From: Methylacidiphilum kamchatkense Kam1
Lineage (GTDB): Bacteria; Verrucomicrobiota; Verrucomicrobiia; Methylacidiphilales; Methylacidiphilaceae
DNA: 64,000 bases
Reading direction: 5' to 3'
Assembly (NCBI RefSeq): GCF_007475525.1
Contig: NZ_CP037899.1
Coordinates: 1,178,001 to 1,242,000, forward strand
Shown here: piece after piece, positions 1-10,058 of the stretch
Numbering within the stretch: the first letter of the stretch is position 1
Layout of the letters: each line of letters starts with the position of its first letter
The notes under the pieces: model-generated
Databases searched by the model: none
Told to the model about the DNA's origin: nothing
Seen by the model: only the letters and a program-made list of their open reading frames with translations
Program-made: the position numbers and the translations under genes

Positions 1-222
1 TCAGGGGTTATTCGTGCTGAAATTGAGCCAGAAGAATATTGGTTAACCACAACCACTCCTAATGATTTTCCAGCATGGAATGCGGCCAAGGCAGCCTTCC
101 CTGGTGACATTCGGAAAGCATTAGAAGCACTATCTATAAAATATCCATTAGGAATTAGAGAAGAAAAGACAAAGGTAGCATCATCCAGTTTAGTCTCCTA
201 TGAGTCTTTGCTAAAAAAATGA
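1..222 (+). CDS. Partial hypothetical protein, C-terminal 73 residues
   Basis: The frame is open from the first base of the window and stops at 220-222, so only the last 73 residues are present. They are charged and soluble-looking, rich in Glu, Lys and Ala, with no motif I recognise. The stop overlaps the start codon of the next gene in an ATGA arrangement, which suggests translational coupling. No function can be assigned from this fragment. Confidence 0.6.
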   Translation, partial: SGVIRAEIEPEEYWLTTTTPNDFPAWNAAKAAFPGDIRKALEALSIKYPLGIREEKTKVASSSLVSYESLLKK

Positions 223-2696
223 AACGGTTTGTTTTTCTCTGCATCTTTTTTTCTCTAATTTATGTCATTGTTTCTAGTGTCTCATCCTTAGGTAAGGAAC
301 TTCCAGAAGAAATGGATCTCAATCCCATTTTAGCTGAATCTGGATGGTCAGACCGCTCATTAAAATGGATGATAGCCAGTGGAGAATCGAACCATTTCAT
401 CCGAAAAGATTGGATGGATACCGAAATTCTGGATTTTCTAAAAAGAGACCAAGCACTAGGTCTTATTCAAAATGATCTTCTCCGAGGAGATGGGCTTTTG
501 GCTGATGCTCTTTCTGAAGGATTTCATCAATTAAGGGTCGGAAGTGAGACAGCTAAAAAAGAGGTTTTAGAGATTGCTCACGATGGGAAATCAAAGCTAT
601 GGATTTCCTTATTATCTAATCCTCAAGCCATTTCGACATTAAGAAACTATTTACTTTATACTCCAAATAGTTATCCCCCTGTTTTATTTGCGTTGAAAGA
701 TTGGGAGAATGGTGCTCCGGATGCCCTCCCAGACTTGGTTATGGAAACGCTCTTAAAAGCCGTAAATATAAGGCCAGTAAAGATTAAAAATATAGAAGAA
801 AATTGGGAAGTGGCTAGAAGACTTTCCAGAATTGGAAATGATGGGCGAGGGGCATACTTTTTAGCTTCTTCGTATCCTAGAAACGAAGATACTTTTTATA
901 ATGCATTTTGGGATAATGTTTGGGAACAAGTCAGAAAGGATCCTGTTTTGTCCCATGAATATTCTTATCGGCTAGAAAGAAACAAAAAAAGTTGGGACAT
1001 TTTATCTAAATTATTCAAGCAAGCCTTACACTCCTATGAAGGAAAAGATTTTTTTATTCATTATCTTGTTGGTAAGACTGCAATCAAACAGGAACTGAAA
1101 GGAAGGCCTTTGTGGCTGTGGGAAGCTTTAATGGGTAAGAAAACTCCATTTAGAATTGATCTGACAGAGGAAGCTTACAAAAGATTCTTAGTGTGTGTTG
1201 ATAAGGACCCCAGATACATTGATTTTATTCTTTGGCATCTTACTCGTCCAGCTGAAGCAGCTTCTGAAGCTACAAGAGAAGCTCTTTGTCAAACTCTTAG
1301 CAAAGAAGAGGCAATTAGTAAGCTAGCAATGGAATGGATATGGGAAGCAGGACCGAAATGGGAAGGGGAGATCCAGAAAAGTAGCAGTTGGAGTTTATGC
1401 GAACAAACTAGAAATGCGACTCCTTCCTCATTAAGAAAAGCTTATCATAACGGTCAATTGACTAGAGCTGATCTTTTTTCCATTGGGGATGCTATAGGCC
1501 ATTATTTGTTAAGAAATGATGAAGCATGGGCTGATCTTGTCTATTCAAAAACAGGAAAGCCACCGATCATTGAAAAATTTTTTCCTCTTCTTATCCAGTA
1601 TTCTCCAGAGTGTGCTTTAGCTTGGCTTGAAAGTATTCTGAACAATGATCAAGAATCGTTTGATGCTTTTGGCAGATGGATTTGTAATCAACCCGAACAC
1701 AAAATATCCGTAGAACAATATGACTCGTGGCTTAAGCGAGCGGAGGATCAATTAAAGGAAGCTATTGAAAAAAGAGAACCTGTTTTAGGAGAAGAGGCTC
1801 AATACTACATCGATTCTTTTGTTAAATGGGCGATGGGACCGGGTTGGGAATACATAATAAATAGGCTTTGGGTGGAAACGATCATTCCTGAGTCGTTAAG
1901 AAAAATTTTAAAAAACCACTGGATAGCCGATAAAGAAGAATTTTGGAAATGGTACCGAGGAGTATGTGCTCTTCCTGCAGCAAAAACAGCAATAGAAAGA
2001 GTAACCAACATTCTTGTTACGGGAAAAGAAATGGAACTTATACTTCATGGGATAGCTTCGTGGAATTATGAGCTGGCTGATATCTGCGCAGCTAATTGGG
2101 ATACTATTTGGGAGGATGAAGAAAAAAGAAAAAGGGTCCTTGAAGCGATTATAGGGTGTGATGGACTCAGCGATTTGAATAATGTACTGGTTTTTGCCAC
2201 TGAAAATACTTTGGAAAGAGATGAAGAAAGAAAAATTGCTCAAAAAATTGCCATTGCCAATGGTCGAACGCCCACAGAAGATCTTCGAGAAGTCATAGCT
2301 CAAGATCCCGTGATTATGCGAAATCTTCTTACGAGGTGGTTAGAAAGTCCTCAATTCGCCGAACATTGGAACAGATCGGTATTCCTCATAATTAAATATG
2401 GAGGTCAGGCACCTATAGTGGCTCAATGGATGTTATCCAAAAAAGAAGCCATAGAGATGTGGACTGATTCTTTAGCTACAACCATGAGAGAAAATCCATT
2501 TCTTTTGCAAGCAATCATTACTCATATTAGCAAGTCAATAGGGGGAGAGATTAGTTGGGAAAAAGAAGTTCGGAGAATAGAAGAAGCAATTATGGATGCC
2601 ATTCTTTCGGACAGAATTTTTTGGGAAAACCTATTAGTAGATAAAACAGGAGGAATAGACAATGAGTCTCAAAAAATTCTGTATGAACTTCCATAA
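219..2696 (+). CDS. Large exported helical protein of unknown function
   Basis: This is an 825-residue protein with an N-terminal hydrophobic segment (about residues 3-24) that looks like a signal peptide or membrane anchor. The rest is almost entirely helical in composition, Trp-, Glu- and Lys-rich, and resembles a series of HEAT/TPR-like helical pairs without a clean repeat. I see no catalytic motif. The start overlaps the preceding gene by 4 bases, and the end overlaps the following lipoprotein gene by 35 bases, so the three are probably one transcript. An envelope scaffold or surface-exposed role is inference only. Confidence 0.7.
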   Translation: MKRFVFLCIFFSLIYVIVSSVSSLGKELPEEMDLNPILAESGWSDRSLKWMIASGESNHFIRKDWMDTEILDFLKRDQALGLIQNDLLRGDGLLADALSEGFHQLRVGSETAKKEVLEIAHDGKSKLWISLLSNPQAISTLRNYLLYTPNSYPPVLFALKDWENGAPDALPDLVMETLLKAVNIRPVKIKNIEENWEVARRLSRIGNDGRGAYFLASSYPRNEDTFYNAFWDNVWEQVRKDPVLSHEYSYRLERNKKSWDILSKLFKQALHSYEGKDFFIHYLVGKTAIKQELKGRPLWLWEALMGKKTPFRIDLTEEAYKRFLVCVDKDPRYIDFILWHLTRPAEAASEATREALCQTLSKEEAISKLAMEWIWEAGPKWEGEIQKSSSWSLCEQTRNATPSSLRKAYHNGQLTRADLFSIGDAIGHYLLRNDEAWADLVYSKTGKPPIIEKFFPLLIQYSPECALAWLESILNNDQESFDAFGRWICNQPEHKISVEQYDSWLKRAEDQLKEAIEKREPVLGEEAQYYIDSFVKWAMGPGWEYIINRLWVETIIPESLRKILKNHWIADKEEFWKWYRGVCALPAAKTAIERVTNILVTGKEMELILHGIASWNYELADICAANWDTIWEDEEKRKRVLEAIIGCDGLSDLNNVLVFATENTLERDEERKIAQKIAIANGRTPTEDLREVIAQDPVIMRNLLTRWLESPQFAEHWNRSVFLIIKYGGQAPIVAQWMLSKKEAIEMWTDSLATTMRENPFLLQAIITHISKSIGGEISWEKEVRRIEEAIMDAILSDRIFWENLLVDKTGGIDNESQKILYELP

Positions 2697-3162
2697 GGGA
2701 TACCTTTTTGTATCTTGTTATTTTTTGATTAATGGATGTTCCACTCAGGTTTACAATCGATATGATGGGCCTATGGCTCAAACCGGTGATAATCTTGTAC
2801 GCTATGGGAGTATTGGTGCAGCAGGAGCGGCTGGATTTTTTGCGGGAAAAGAAATTGGGAAATCCAATGCGGCCGGAGCAGTTGGAGCAGGAGTTGGAGC
2901 TGTTGGAGCTTATGCTCTCAACAAATATTTTGACAAAAAACGAATGACTTCTTACCAACAAGGAGTTGTTGATGGGAAAAATGAGGCTACAGCAGAAATC
3001 CTTAATGAAAAGTGGAAACGTGAAGCTGAATATGGATTACCTGCAGAAGGGAAAAAAGTTAATGCTCCAACCTACAGAACTAGTTACGTTCCTTCAAGGA
3101 AAGACGAGGCTAGCGGAGTAGAATATCCTGGCAGCTATCAAACCATTCCTATTGTTCGATAA
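2662..3162 (+). CDS. Glycine-zipper lipoprotein
   Basis: A 166-residue protein with a hydrophobic leader ending in a lipobox-like LINGC, so the mature protein probably starts at Cys26 and is lipid-anchored. Residues about 47-80 are Gly/Ala-rich (repeated GAAG, GAVGAG), a glycine-zipper pattern typical of small outer-membrane-associated lipoproteins. The C-terminal third is polar and Tyr/Pro-containing. The start is supported by a strong AGGAGGA Shine-Dalgarno at 2648-2654, placed inside the end of the upstream gene. The tight overlap suggests it works with the 825-residue exported protein. The Asn at position -2 of the lipobox is slightly unusual. Confidence 0.7.
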   Translation: MSLKKFCMNFHKGYLFVSCYFLINGCSTQVYNRYDGPMAQTGDNLVRYGSIGAAGAAGFFAGKEIGKSNAAGAVGAGVGAVGAYALNKYFDKKRMTSYQQGVVDGKNEATAEILNEKWKREAEYGLPAEGKKVNAPTYRTSYVPSRKDEASGVEYPGSYQTIPIVR

Positions 3163-3507
3163 TTTTTCTATGCCACCCTATTAGATTTAAACCTCTTTCA
3201 GACTACTAAACTGTAAAGAAGAAGAGTCATACAAATAGAGGCAGAAGCTACCAAATCATTAATTTTATTAATAGATCTATTTTTATATATGATCAAAAAG
3301 ATCTGTAACATTTTGGTATTGATAAAATTCTCTCCAGGGAAAACCAAATTCCTGAAGCATTAAAATAGGATTTTTTCCTAATGTTATTTACTCCAAAAGG
3401 AGACTTTTGACCATTATTTTATTTAATACATTAAATTATCTAAAGCTTATAATGTTATTAACATTTACATATGCATTCTTTAGTGAATAAAAAATTCTTT
3501 TAGTTTT
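3163..3507. other. AT-rich intergenic region
   Basis: About 345 bases without a convincing gene. The second half is very AT-rich and probably carries the promoter of the methyltransferase gene at 3508. I see no clear terminator hairpin with a T-tract and no RNA gene. Confidence 0.4.
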
Positions 3508-4290
3508 ATGAAAGTTGTAAAAGAAAAGAATTCTAATCCAAAAAGTCTTCAGCTACAGAAAGAAACAGATGTAAAAAATGAAATAAATTTTCTGTTTTTT
3601 CTACTGCTTTTATTTTCGTGTTTGAGTTTTTTTCAAAATCCATTATTCCTTAGCTCTCAATTATCAGCTGCAATTTATTTAAAGCCTTATAAATTTACTA
3701 GAGATACTTTTACAGATAGAATTCCTTTTTGGAGAGAAGACCTCTCTGAATTCAAAGGAAAGCCAAATCTCACTTATCTTGAAATAGGCGTTCATGAAGG
3801 CAGATCTGCACTTTGGATGCTTGAAAATATCTTAACGGATTCCACGTCGACCTTAATCATTATAGATGACTTCGGAGAACATTCCTACAACACCTTCATT
3901 TCCAATGTTTCTCTTTCCGGACAAGCCTACAAGTTCAAGATTTTAAAAGGATTGTCTACAGAAAAAATTAAAGAAGTACCATTGAACTCTATTGATATAG
4001 CCTATGTCGATGGATCAGGAAGAAGTGATATCATGTTAGCTGATCTTATCAACGTTTGGGATAGAGTCAAACATGGAGGGGTGATTATTTGCAATCGATA
4101 TTCAATGACAAAACACTTAAGATGGGCTTTAAATGCTCCACCAGGTGATCTTGGACCTGTTGGAGCAATAAATACCTTTTTGGATCGATACAAGACTCAA
4201 CTTAAACTCGTCAGATTCATGTCGAACTTTGTCATCGTTCGCAAGTTAACTGAACAGGATTCAAAACAAGTGTCAAAGACTTCTGAATGA
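3508..4290 (+). CDS. Membrane-anchored class I SAM-dependent methyltransferase
   Basis: The 260-residue product starts with a Lys-rich stretch, then a hydrophobic segment (about residues 28-55) that could anchor it in the membrane, then a Rossmann-type methyltransferase domain of the Methyltransf_24 kind. Visible motifs are motif I (EIGVHEGRS), the acidic residues after strand 2 (IIIDDFG) and DIAYVDGS, where an Asp often binds metal or substrate. The substrate is unknown; relatives often act on sugars, lipids or small phenols. It stands alone between two long AT-rich gaps, so context gives no help. Confidence 0.65.
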   Translation: MKVVKEKNSNPKSLQLQKETDVKNEINFLFFLLLLFSCLSFFQNPLFLSSQLSAAIYLKPYKFTRDTFTDRIPFWREDLSEFKGKPNLTYLEIGVHEGRSALWMLENILTDSTSTLIIIDDFGEHSYNTFISNVSLSGQAYKFKILKGLSTEKIKEVPLNSIDIAYVDGSGRSDIMLADLINVWDRVKHGGVIICNRYSMTKHLRWALNAPPGDLGPVGAINTFLDRYKTQLKLVRFMSNFVIVRKLTEQDSKQVSKTSE

Positions 4291-4401
4291 TTGCCTAACA
4301 GTTGTTCGTATAAGGCTAGAGAGGTAGAATCAAAACTTATATCTCATCAACTCTTCAAATCTCTATAAAGAATTTTCTTTTTAAAATCTTCTATTTAATG
4401 A

Positions 4402-4430
4402 TTGACATAGTTTGTATTTAGAGCATAAAA
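4402..4430 (+). promoter_or_regulatory. Candidate sigma-70 promoter for the secreted protein at 4605
   Basis: TTGACA at 4402-4407, a 17-base spacer and an ATAAAA -10-like box at 4425-4430. The -35 is perfect and the -10 is weak. It lies about 175 bases before the preferred start of the downstream gene. The 314 bases between the two genes hold nothing else that I recognise. Confidence 0.35.
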
Positions 4431-4604
4431 TCTCCTGACTAAAATCCAGCTACTTTCTTTCAATCCTACAATTGGCAATAACACTGGCTAAAGGCTGGAT
4501 CCTAATCTCAAGAGAGAGTGGAAAAATCCTTAAGAGGATTGAAACTCTTAACGAGTGAAGAAGCAATGACTCATCTTCAAAATCAAAAAAAAAGGACGAA
4601 AAGA

Positions 4605-5264
4605 ATGAAAAAATTAATAATCCAAGCTTTTTTGTCCTTCATGTTAGTAAACATTGCACTGAGTACTTTTGCTTCTGATTGGCACTATGGAATTAGAGCC
4701 TCTATTTTTTGGATAGGGGAAAGAGCAGCATGGGTAGGAGCGCATTTTAGTCCACCTGGAACTATGAGCTCTTGGGATCCTCACTGGAGAGATAATTATG
4801 GAGGAATTGATCATCCCATCCAAAGGATAGGGTATTTCCCAGCAAGGTTTGCTCCAACAGAAAACCCTTTTTATGTCGCCTTGCCATTTAATGATACCAC
4901 GAGTGCGAATAGAGAACTTACTAGAAAGTTTGTTCCCGTAGCATGGACGAAGAGAAATGGCTCGAAATGTTTTGGGAGATGGATAGAAATAAGAGCACCA
5001 GCCACAGGTAAAAGGTGTTTTGCTCAATGGATGGATGTAGGGCCATGGACTACTGATGATGCCAGTTATGTTTTTGGACATAGTAGGCCAAAGGCTCCTT
5101 ATGGAATAGATGTTTCGCCTGCGGTAAGAGACTATCTAGGGATCCATTCTGGAGATAGGGTAGATTGGAGATTTGCAGATGAACAAAATTTGCCATTTGG
5201 TCCCTGGATCCAAGCAAAAGAAGAAGCAATCATTTTCCAAGCTATTAAAAGGAAAATCCATTGA
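4605..5264 (+). CDS. Secreted protein with a probable double-psi beta-barrel-like fold
   Basis: I prefer the ATG at 4605 over an in-frame GTG at 4518. An AAGGA Shine-Dalgarno sits at about 4592-4596, and the resulting 219-residue protein begins with a standard signal peptide (MKKLII then a hydrophobic core ending FAS). The mature part is rich in Trp and aromatic residues. A segment from about residue 130 on (KRCFAQWMDVGPW, then a block ending GIDVSPAVRDYLG and a GDRVDWRF tail) resembles RlpA-type double-psi barrels, where such a module binds or cleaves cell-wall glycan. This family call is tentative. It is a single gene with no obvious partner. Confidence 0.55.
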   Translation: MKKLIIQAFLSFMLVNIALSTFASDWHYGIRASIFWIGERAAWVGAHFSPPGTMSSWDPHWRDNYGGIDHPIQRIGYFPARFAPTENPFYVALPFNDTTSANRELTRKFVPVAWTKRNGSKCFGRWIEIRAPATGKRCFAQWMDVGPWTTDDASYVFGHSRPKAPYGIDVSPAVRDYLGIHSGDRVDWRFADEQNLPFGPWIQAKEEAIIFQAIKRKIH

Positions 5265-5470
5265 TGATGTTTTTGAACTGTAATTAATTCAGAAGATTGC
5301 ATGCGGATAAGAAGAAGCTAGAAATTGATAAATTTTCATTAATCAATCATGTCTAAAGTTAGGCTATTCTTGCTTTAGGGGCGATCTTTTCTCATGAAAG
5401 TTTTATCACTTGCAAATATCGTCAGTTGATCGCGCAATAACATTTATCTATCTGTCTTATAAAAAAAAAT

Positions 5471-6862
5471 CTAGGGAGAAAATGCTCTAGCTGCCTTATT
5501 GATTCCCTCTGAAATCATCGGATGAGGAAAGGCCACGCGAGCCAAAGCCTCTGCATCGAGTCCTTCTCGCACCGCTAAGGCTAAAGGAGCTATTAATTGA
5601 GAAGCTTCGATGCCCCCAATATGAGCACCAAGAAGTCGCTTATCTTCACAATCAAAAATAAGTTTAATGAATCCCTCCGTTTCTCCTAGAATTTCTGCAC
5701 GGGCATCAATAGCATACTCGTACTTTGTTACTTCAATTCGGTGCCCAAACATGTGAATGGCTTCTTCTTCAGTCAACCCAACACTTGCGATTTCTGGCTC
5801 TGTAAATACTGCATAGGGCACACTTTTCCAATCCATTCTGGCAACTGATTGTCCGCCCGCTGCAATGTTATGGGCAGTGATTCGACTTTGAAGAACAGCC
5901 GAATGAAAAAGCATGCTTTTTCCGTTGACATCTCCAGGGGCATAAATGTGAGGAAAATCATATAGTTGGAGGGTGTTGGTAACAGGCAGAGCCTTAAAAC
6001 GTTGAAATCCTAAAATCTCAATACCCTCAGGGCTAACACATTCTCTACCAGTAGCCATTATAACAAGATCTCCAAATAAGGACAATTCTTGACCGTTTTT
6101 AACATAAATAACTTCATAATTTCCCTCTTTACCTTTTACAAATTTTACTTGAGCTTCTAGTTCGATCGATATCCTGCTTTGAAGTCTTTGGAAGAGAAAT
6201 TGAGAGAGTTCCTTGTCAAATCCTCCAATCAAGCTCTTTGAAAATTCAAGAATAGACGGTTTACAACCCAGATTTTCAAACATCGAAGCGACCTCAACTC
6301 CGATATATCCACCACCAATGATGATGGGTTTGGTGGGAAAGGGGACTGAGGATTCTAATTTAAACAGATCATGGGAACTAACTGTTAGTTCAGAACCAGG
6401 AATCTGAAGGGTATGTGGACGACTTCCAGTTGCTATAATTAAATATTTAAAAGTAACATAAAAACTTTCATTTTCAGTAGACACTTCAATTTTTTTATCA
6501 TCAACAATTTTTCCAATGCCTTTATAGAACAATATGCCAGACTGTTGAATCTCTGACTTATGTAATTCATATCGTGTTTTTTGGACACGATCTTTATGCG
6601 CAAGAATTCCATTCCAATCAACTTGGGGCGAAGGGCCGGAAAGTCCAAAAAAAGAATATTTTTTAGCATAAGAACGAATTAAACTGGCCTCTCTAACAGC
6701 TTTCGATGGGACACAACCTTCAGCCAAACAATTTCCACCAAGATTTCCAATAGGATCAACCATTAACACTCTAAATCCAGCTTTATCCAAAAAAAAAGCA
6801 GCTGGATAGCCACCACCACCAGCACCAATAATCGCGACATCAACAGTTAAATTTGTAGCCAT
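5471..6862 (-). CDS. lpdA: Dihydrolipoyl dehydrogenase-family flavoprotein
   Basis: A 463-residue pyridine nucleotide-disulfide oxidoreductase, normal length for the family. It shows the N-terminal FAD-binding GAGGGG (residues 13-18), the redox-active pair C45 and C50 in NCLAEGCVPSK, a second nucleotide-binding GGGYIGVE near residue 185, the APGDVNG FAD motif, and the C-terminal HPMISE with the catalytic base His447 and Glu452. The tail matches lipoamide dehydrogenase and mercuric reductase. There is no heavy-metal-binding N-terminal domain, so E3 of a 2-oxoacid dehydrogenase or glycine cleavage complex is most likely. No E1/E2 genes lie beside it. The G-x-G-G-G-G form of the first motif is slightly unusual. 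Confidence 0.8.
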   Translation of the reverse strand: MATNLTVDVAIIGAGGGGYPAAFFLDKAGFRVLMVDPIGNLGGNCLAEGCVPSKAVREASLIRSYAKKYSFFGLSGPSPQVDWNGILAHKDRVQKTRYELHKSEIQQSGILFYKGIGKIVDDKKIEVSTENESFYVTFKYLIIATGSRPHTLQIPGSELTVSSHDLFKLESSVPFPTKPIIIGGGYIGVEVASMFENLGCKPSILEFSKSLIGGFDKELSQFLFQRLQSRISIELEAQVKFVKGKEGNYEVIYVKNGQELSLFGDLVIMATGRECVSPEGIEILGFQRFKALPVTNTLQLYDFPHIYAPGDVNGKSMLFHSAVLQSRITAHNIAAGGQSVARMDWKSVPYAVFTEPEIASVGLTEEEAIHMFGHRIEVTKYEYAIDARAEILGETEGFIKLIFDCEDKRLLGAHIGGIEASQLIAPLALAVREGLDAEALARVAFPHPMISEGINKAARAFSP

Positions 6863-7191
6863 AGACTTGATAATAAAAAAAATAGCGTAGATGACAAATC
6901 AAAAAGGCATGTGGGGAGAATTGTTCCATGAGGAACCATAATGGAATAAGAGAAAAGAAAAAAAGAGATAATATCACTTCGCACAATATATGTTATGTAA
7001 AATTCGCAGGGAATTCTTATCTGTTGCCGAAAGCTAAATCATTCTTCTAATTTTTATTTGATTTTTTAGACCTCGATGCTTTTTTGTAATCCCCAAGAAA
7101 ATCCTTGCTCTCCACAACAAAATGATCTACAAACAATTGCTTAGATGTTCGGATGGTTGTGGAAAATGAGAGAAAAAATTAAAAACCTTGG

Positions 7192-7207
7192 TGGCATGGT
7201 TTTTGCT
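7192..7207 (+). promoter_or_regulatory. Sigma-54 (-24/-12) promoter of glnB
   Basis: The sequence TGGCATGGTTTTTGCT matches the RpoN consensus TGGCACG-N4-TTGCW at all but one position, with the correct GG-to-GC spacing. It lies 86 bases before the glnB start. Nitrogen-regulated glnB/glnA genes are classic sigma-54 targets, so position and sequence agree. The rest of the 431-base gap between lpdA and glnB is AT-rich and should hold the enhancer site for an NtrC-type activator, which I could not delimit. Confidence 0.75.
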
Positions 7208-7251
7208 TACTAAGTTGGTGTTTTCTATCAATGATTGACTCAATAAGATAA

Positions 7252-7638
<387 letters not shown>

Positions 7639-7822
7639 TTTGCTTCTAGTTCTCTTTTCTCAGTCTTAGAGATGGGATGTATGGATGCAATTCGGTGTGT
7701 TTTTTATCTCAAGATAATTGTTTTTTTTTCTCAAAAATAATAATTCTCAAAGTCTTTGATCTAAATTTTCCTTTTGAAAGATACAACATAAACAATATTT
7801 AACCCAATCAGAGGAGGAAACG

Positions 7823-9256
7823 ATGCCTGAATGTTATAGGAGGTGTGCTACTGGAGAAGAAGTAATAGCTTTTGCTCTGGAGCATAATGTAAAACTGGTT
7901 AATCTGAAATTCTGCGATTTATTAGGAACTTGGCAACATTTTACAATTGGTTTAGACCTATTGACTCCGGAATCTTTTTCCGAAGGGATAGGTTTTGATG
8001 GATCTTCTATTCGCGGATGGCAAGGCATACAAGAATCGGATATGCTTGTAATGCCCGACCCATATACCGCCTTTATTGATCCTTTTATTGCCGAACCTAC
8101 TTTGAGTTTGATCTGTTCCATATATGACCCAATCACTCTTCAGACCTATTCTAAGGATCCTCGTAGTATTGCCATAAGAGCTGAAGCGTATCTTAAAAGC
8201 ACTGGAATCGCAGATACCGCTTATTTCGGACCTGAAGCTGAATTCTTTATCTTAGACAGTGTTCGGTATGATAACCAAGCTAACTTCGCTTATTACGAAG
8301 TCGATTCTGTTGAAGGAATATGGAACAGTGGGAAAGAAAATGGACAAAACCTTGGATATAAAATACGCCATAAAGAAGGCTATTTTCCTGTTCCCCCTGC
8401 GGATACTTTACAGGATCTAAGAGATCAAATGGTTTTAACACTTGAATCGATGGGGGTCAAAGTCGAAAGACAACATCATGAAGTTGCAACAGCAGGACAA
8501 GCAGAAATAGATATCGTCTACAATACCCTACTCCGAATCGGTGACGATATGATGATGTATAAGTATATAATAAAAAATACGGCTAGAAAATATGGTAAAA
8601 CCGTTACATTTATGCCCAAACCTATTTTTGGAGATAATGGATCGGGGATGCATACCCATCAATCACTCTGGAAGGAAGGCAAACCTCTTTTTGCTGGAAA
8701 CCGGTATGCAGGGCTAAGTGAAATGGCTCTTCATTATATTGGTGGTATCATCAAACATGCCCCTGCCCTCACCGCTATCACCAATCCAACAACAAATAGC
8801 TTTAAAAGGCTTGTTCCTGGTTTCGAAGCACCAGTTAATCTAGCCTATTCTGCAAGAAATAGAAGTGCGGCTATTCGTATCCCTACCTACTCGGCTAATC
8901 CCAAGTCAAAGCGAATCGAGTTTCGCACTCCAGATCCTTCTGCCAATCCTTATTTAGCTTGTGCGGCCATGCTTATGGCAGGTCTTGATGGTATTCAGAA
9001 CAGGATAGATCCTGGTGAGCCTATGGAAAAAAATATCTATGAGCTTCCTCCTGAAGAATTAAAAAACATTCCCAAAGTCCCTGATTCCTTAAGTGGTGCC
9101 ATCGAGGCCCTTGAGAAGGACCATGAGTTCCTTATGAAAGGAGACGTCTTTACGAAGGATGCAATTGAAACACTGCTGACGTTACGCAAAAAGGACTATG
9201 ATATGCTAAGGATACGACCTCATCCATTGGAGTTCTACATGTATTATGATATTTAG
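7823..9256 (+). CDS. glnA: Glutamine synthetase type I
   Basis: The 477-residue product catalyses ATP-dependent ligation of ammonium to glutamate. Recognisable parts are the beta-grasp start ([16 protein letters not shown]), the latch [10 protein letters not shown], the metal-site signature FGPEAEFF, the ATP-binding block around [25 protein letters not shown], and the adenylylation-site region [10 protein letters not shown] near residue 400, with the Tyr preserved. It is therefore a GSI-beta enzyme probably controlled by adenylylation. It starts after an AGAGGAGGAAACG Shine-Dalgarno and probably shares nitrogen control with glnB, though I see no second sigma-54 site in the gap. Confidence 0.95.
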   Translation: MPECYRRCATGEEVIAFALEHNVKLVNLKFCDLLGTWQHFTIGLDLLTPESFSEGIGFDGSSIRGWQGIQESDMLVMPDPYTAFIDPFIAEPTLSLICSIYDPITLQTYSKDPRSIAIRAEAYLKSTGIADTAYFGPEAEFFILDSVRYDNQANFAYYEVDSVEGIWNSGKENGQNLGYKIRHKEGYFPVPPADTLQDLRDQMVLTLESMGVKVERQHHEVATAGQAEIDIVYNTLLRIGDDMMMYKYIIKNTARKYGKTVTFMPKPIFGDNGSGMHTHQSLWKEGKPLFAGNRYAGLSEMALHYIGGIIKHAPALTAITNPTTNSFKRLVPGFEAPVNLAYSARNRSAAIRIPTYSANPKSKRIEFRTPDPSANPYLACAAMLMAGLDGIQNRIDPGEPMEKNIYELPPEELKNIPKVPDSLSGAIEALEKDHEFLMKGDVFTKDAIETLLTLRKKDYDMLRIRPHPLEFYMYYDI

Positions 9257-10058
9257 AGCTTAATGATAGGTGTGAGATCCTCCCTAGATGGAATTTAGAG
9301 AATGGCATAGATAAGTGCACAAGATTGGATTGCGTTTACTTTATCCATATGGCTTTTCATATGGACTGATCTATCACTTACTGTGCCATTCAATTTCTAC
9401 TTTTCTTTTCGACAGTTACGGGAATGCTCGTTTGTAGTTGTTCAGATTCCAGTTAAGATCTGTTGCAGCATAGAGAACTACAGGATCCGGTCTATGCAAC
9501 GAGCTTCCCTAACTGTTCGGTAGGCATGAGAAATAATGAAGAAAGTTTTCTCTGCTGGTTTGGCTTGTCCCCTGCCTTTATATCTGCGATGGCCTCCTTA
9601 TACGATATCATTTTAAGACTCTACCAGTATAGTTCAAAGAAGGAAGCCTTCTACCCCATCCGATTGTGACAGTTGATCACGATTCCAGGACATCGGCTAA
9701 TTGAAGTATGGTTCAATATGGACAAGAGGTGTTCTCCATTGCCTGCGCTCCCAGTTGATAATCTAGTTTTCCAACGGGACTTATGTCTTATTTTGCCCTA
9801 AACATCGGAGACATTCTCCTATGAATTACTTAACGGTTAGAAAAAAATTTTTAATCTGATCTCCCAATTGTTAAATCTCTAACAACTTATGAATGAATAG
9901 AAATCCTCTCTTTTTTTATAGAAATTGAAGGAGAGGAAGAAAAAATTTTATGATCAAATCAAAATAAAAGAAAAATGATTTTTTAAAGTTGTTATCCTAT
10001 AAAGATATGCCTAAAAAATGAAAGCACTTAAATTGTTTTTCCATTTATTTCGGACAAA
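9257..10058. other. 802-base gap, no convincing gene
   Basis: The longest plus-frame reading (9463-9669, 68 codons) has no Shine-Dalgarno and no recognisable family. Base composition in the first 550 bases is closer to coding DNA than to the AT-rich gaps elsewhere, so this may be the decayed remnant of a gene, but I could not match it to a family on either strand. The last 200 bases are AT-rich and precede the glycosyltransferase gene. Confidence 0.4.

Noticed and set aside
9463-9669. 68-codon open reading frame in the glnA downstream gap
   Set aside because: No Shine-Dalgarno, no family resemblance, odd composition; reported only as part of the gap.
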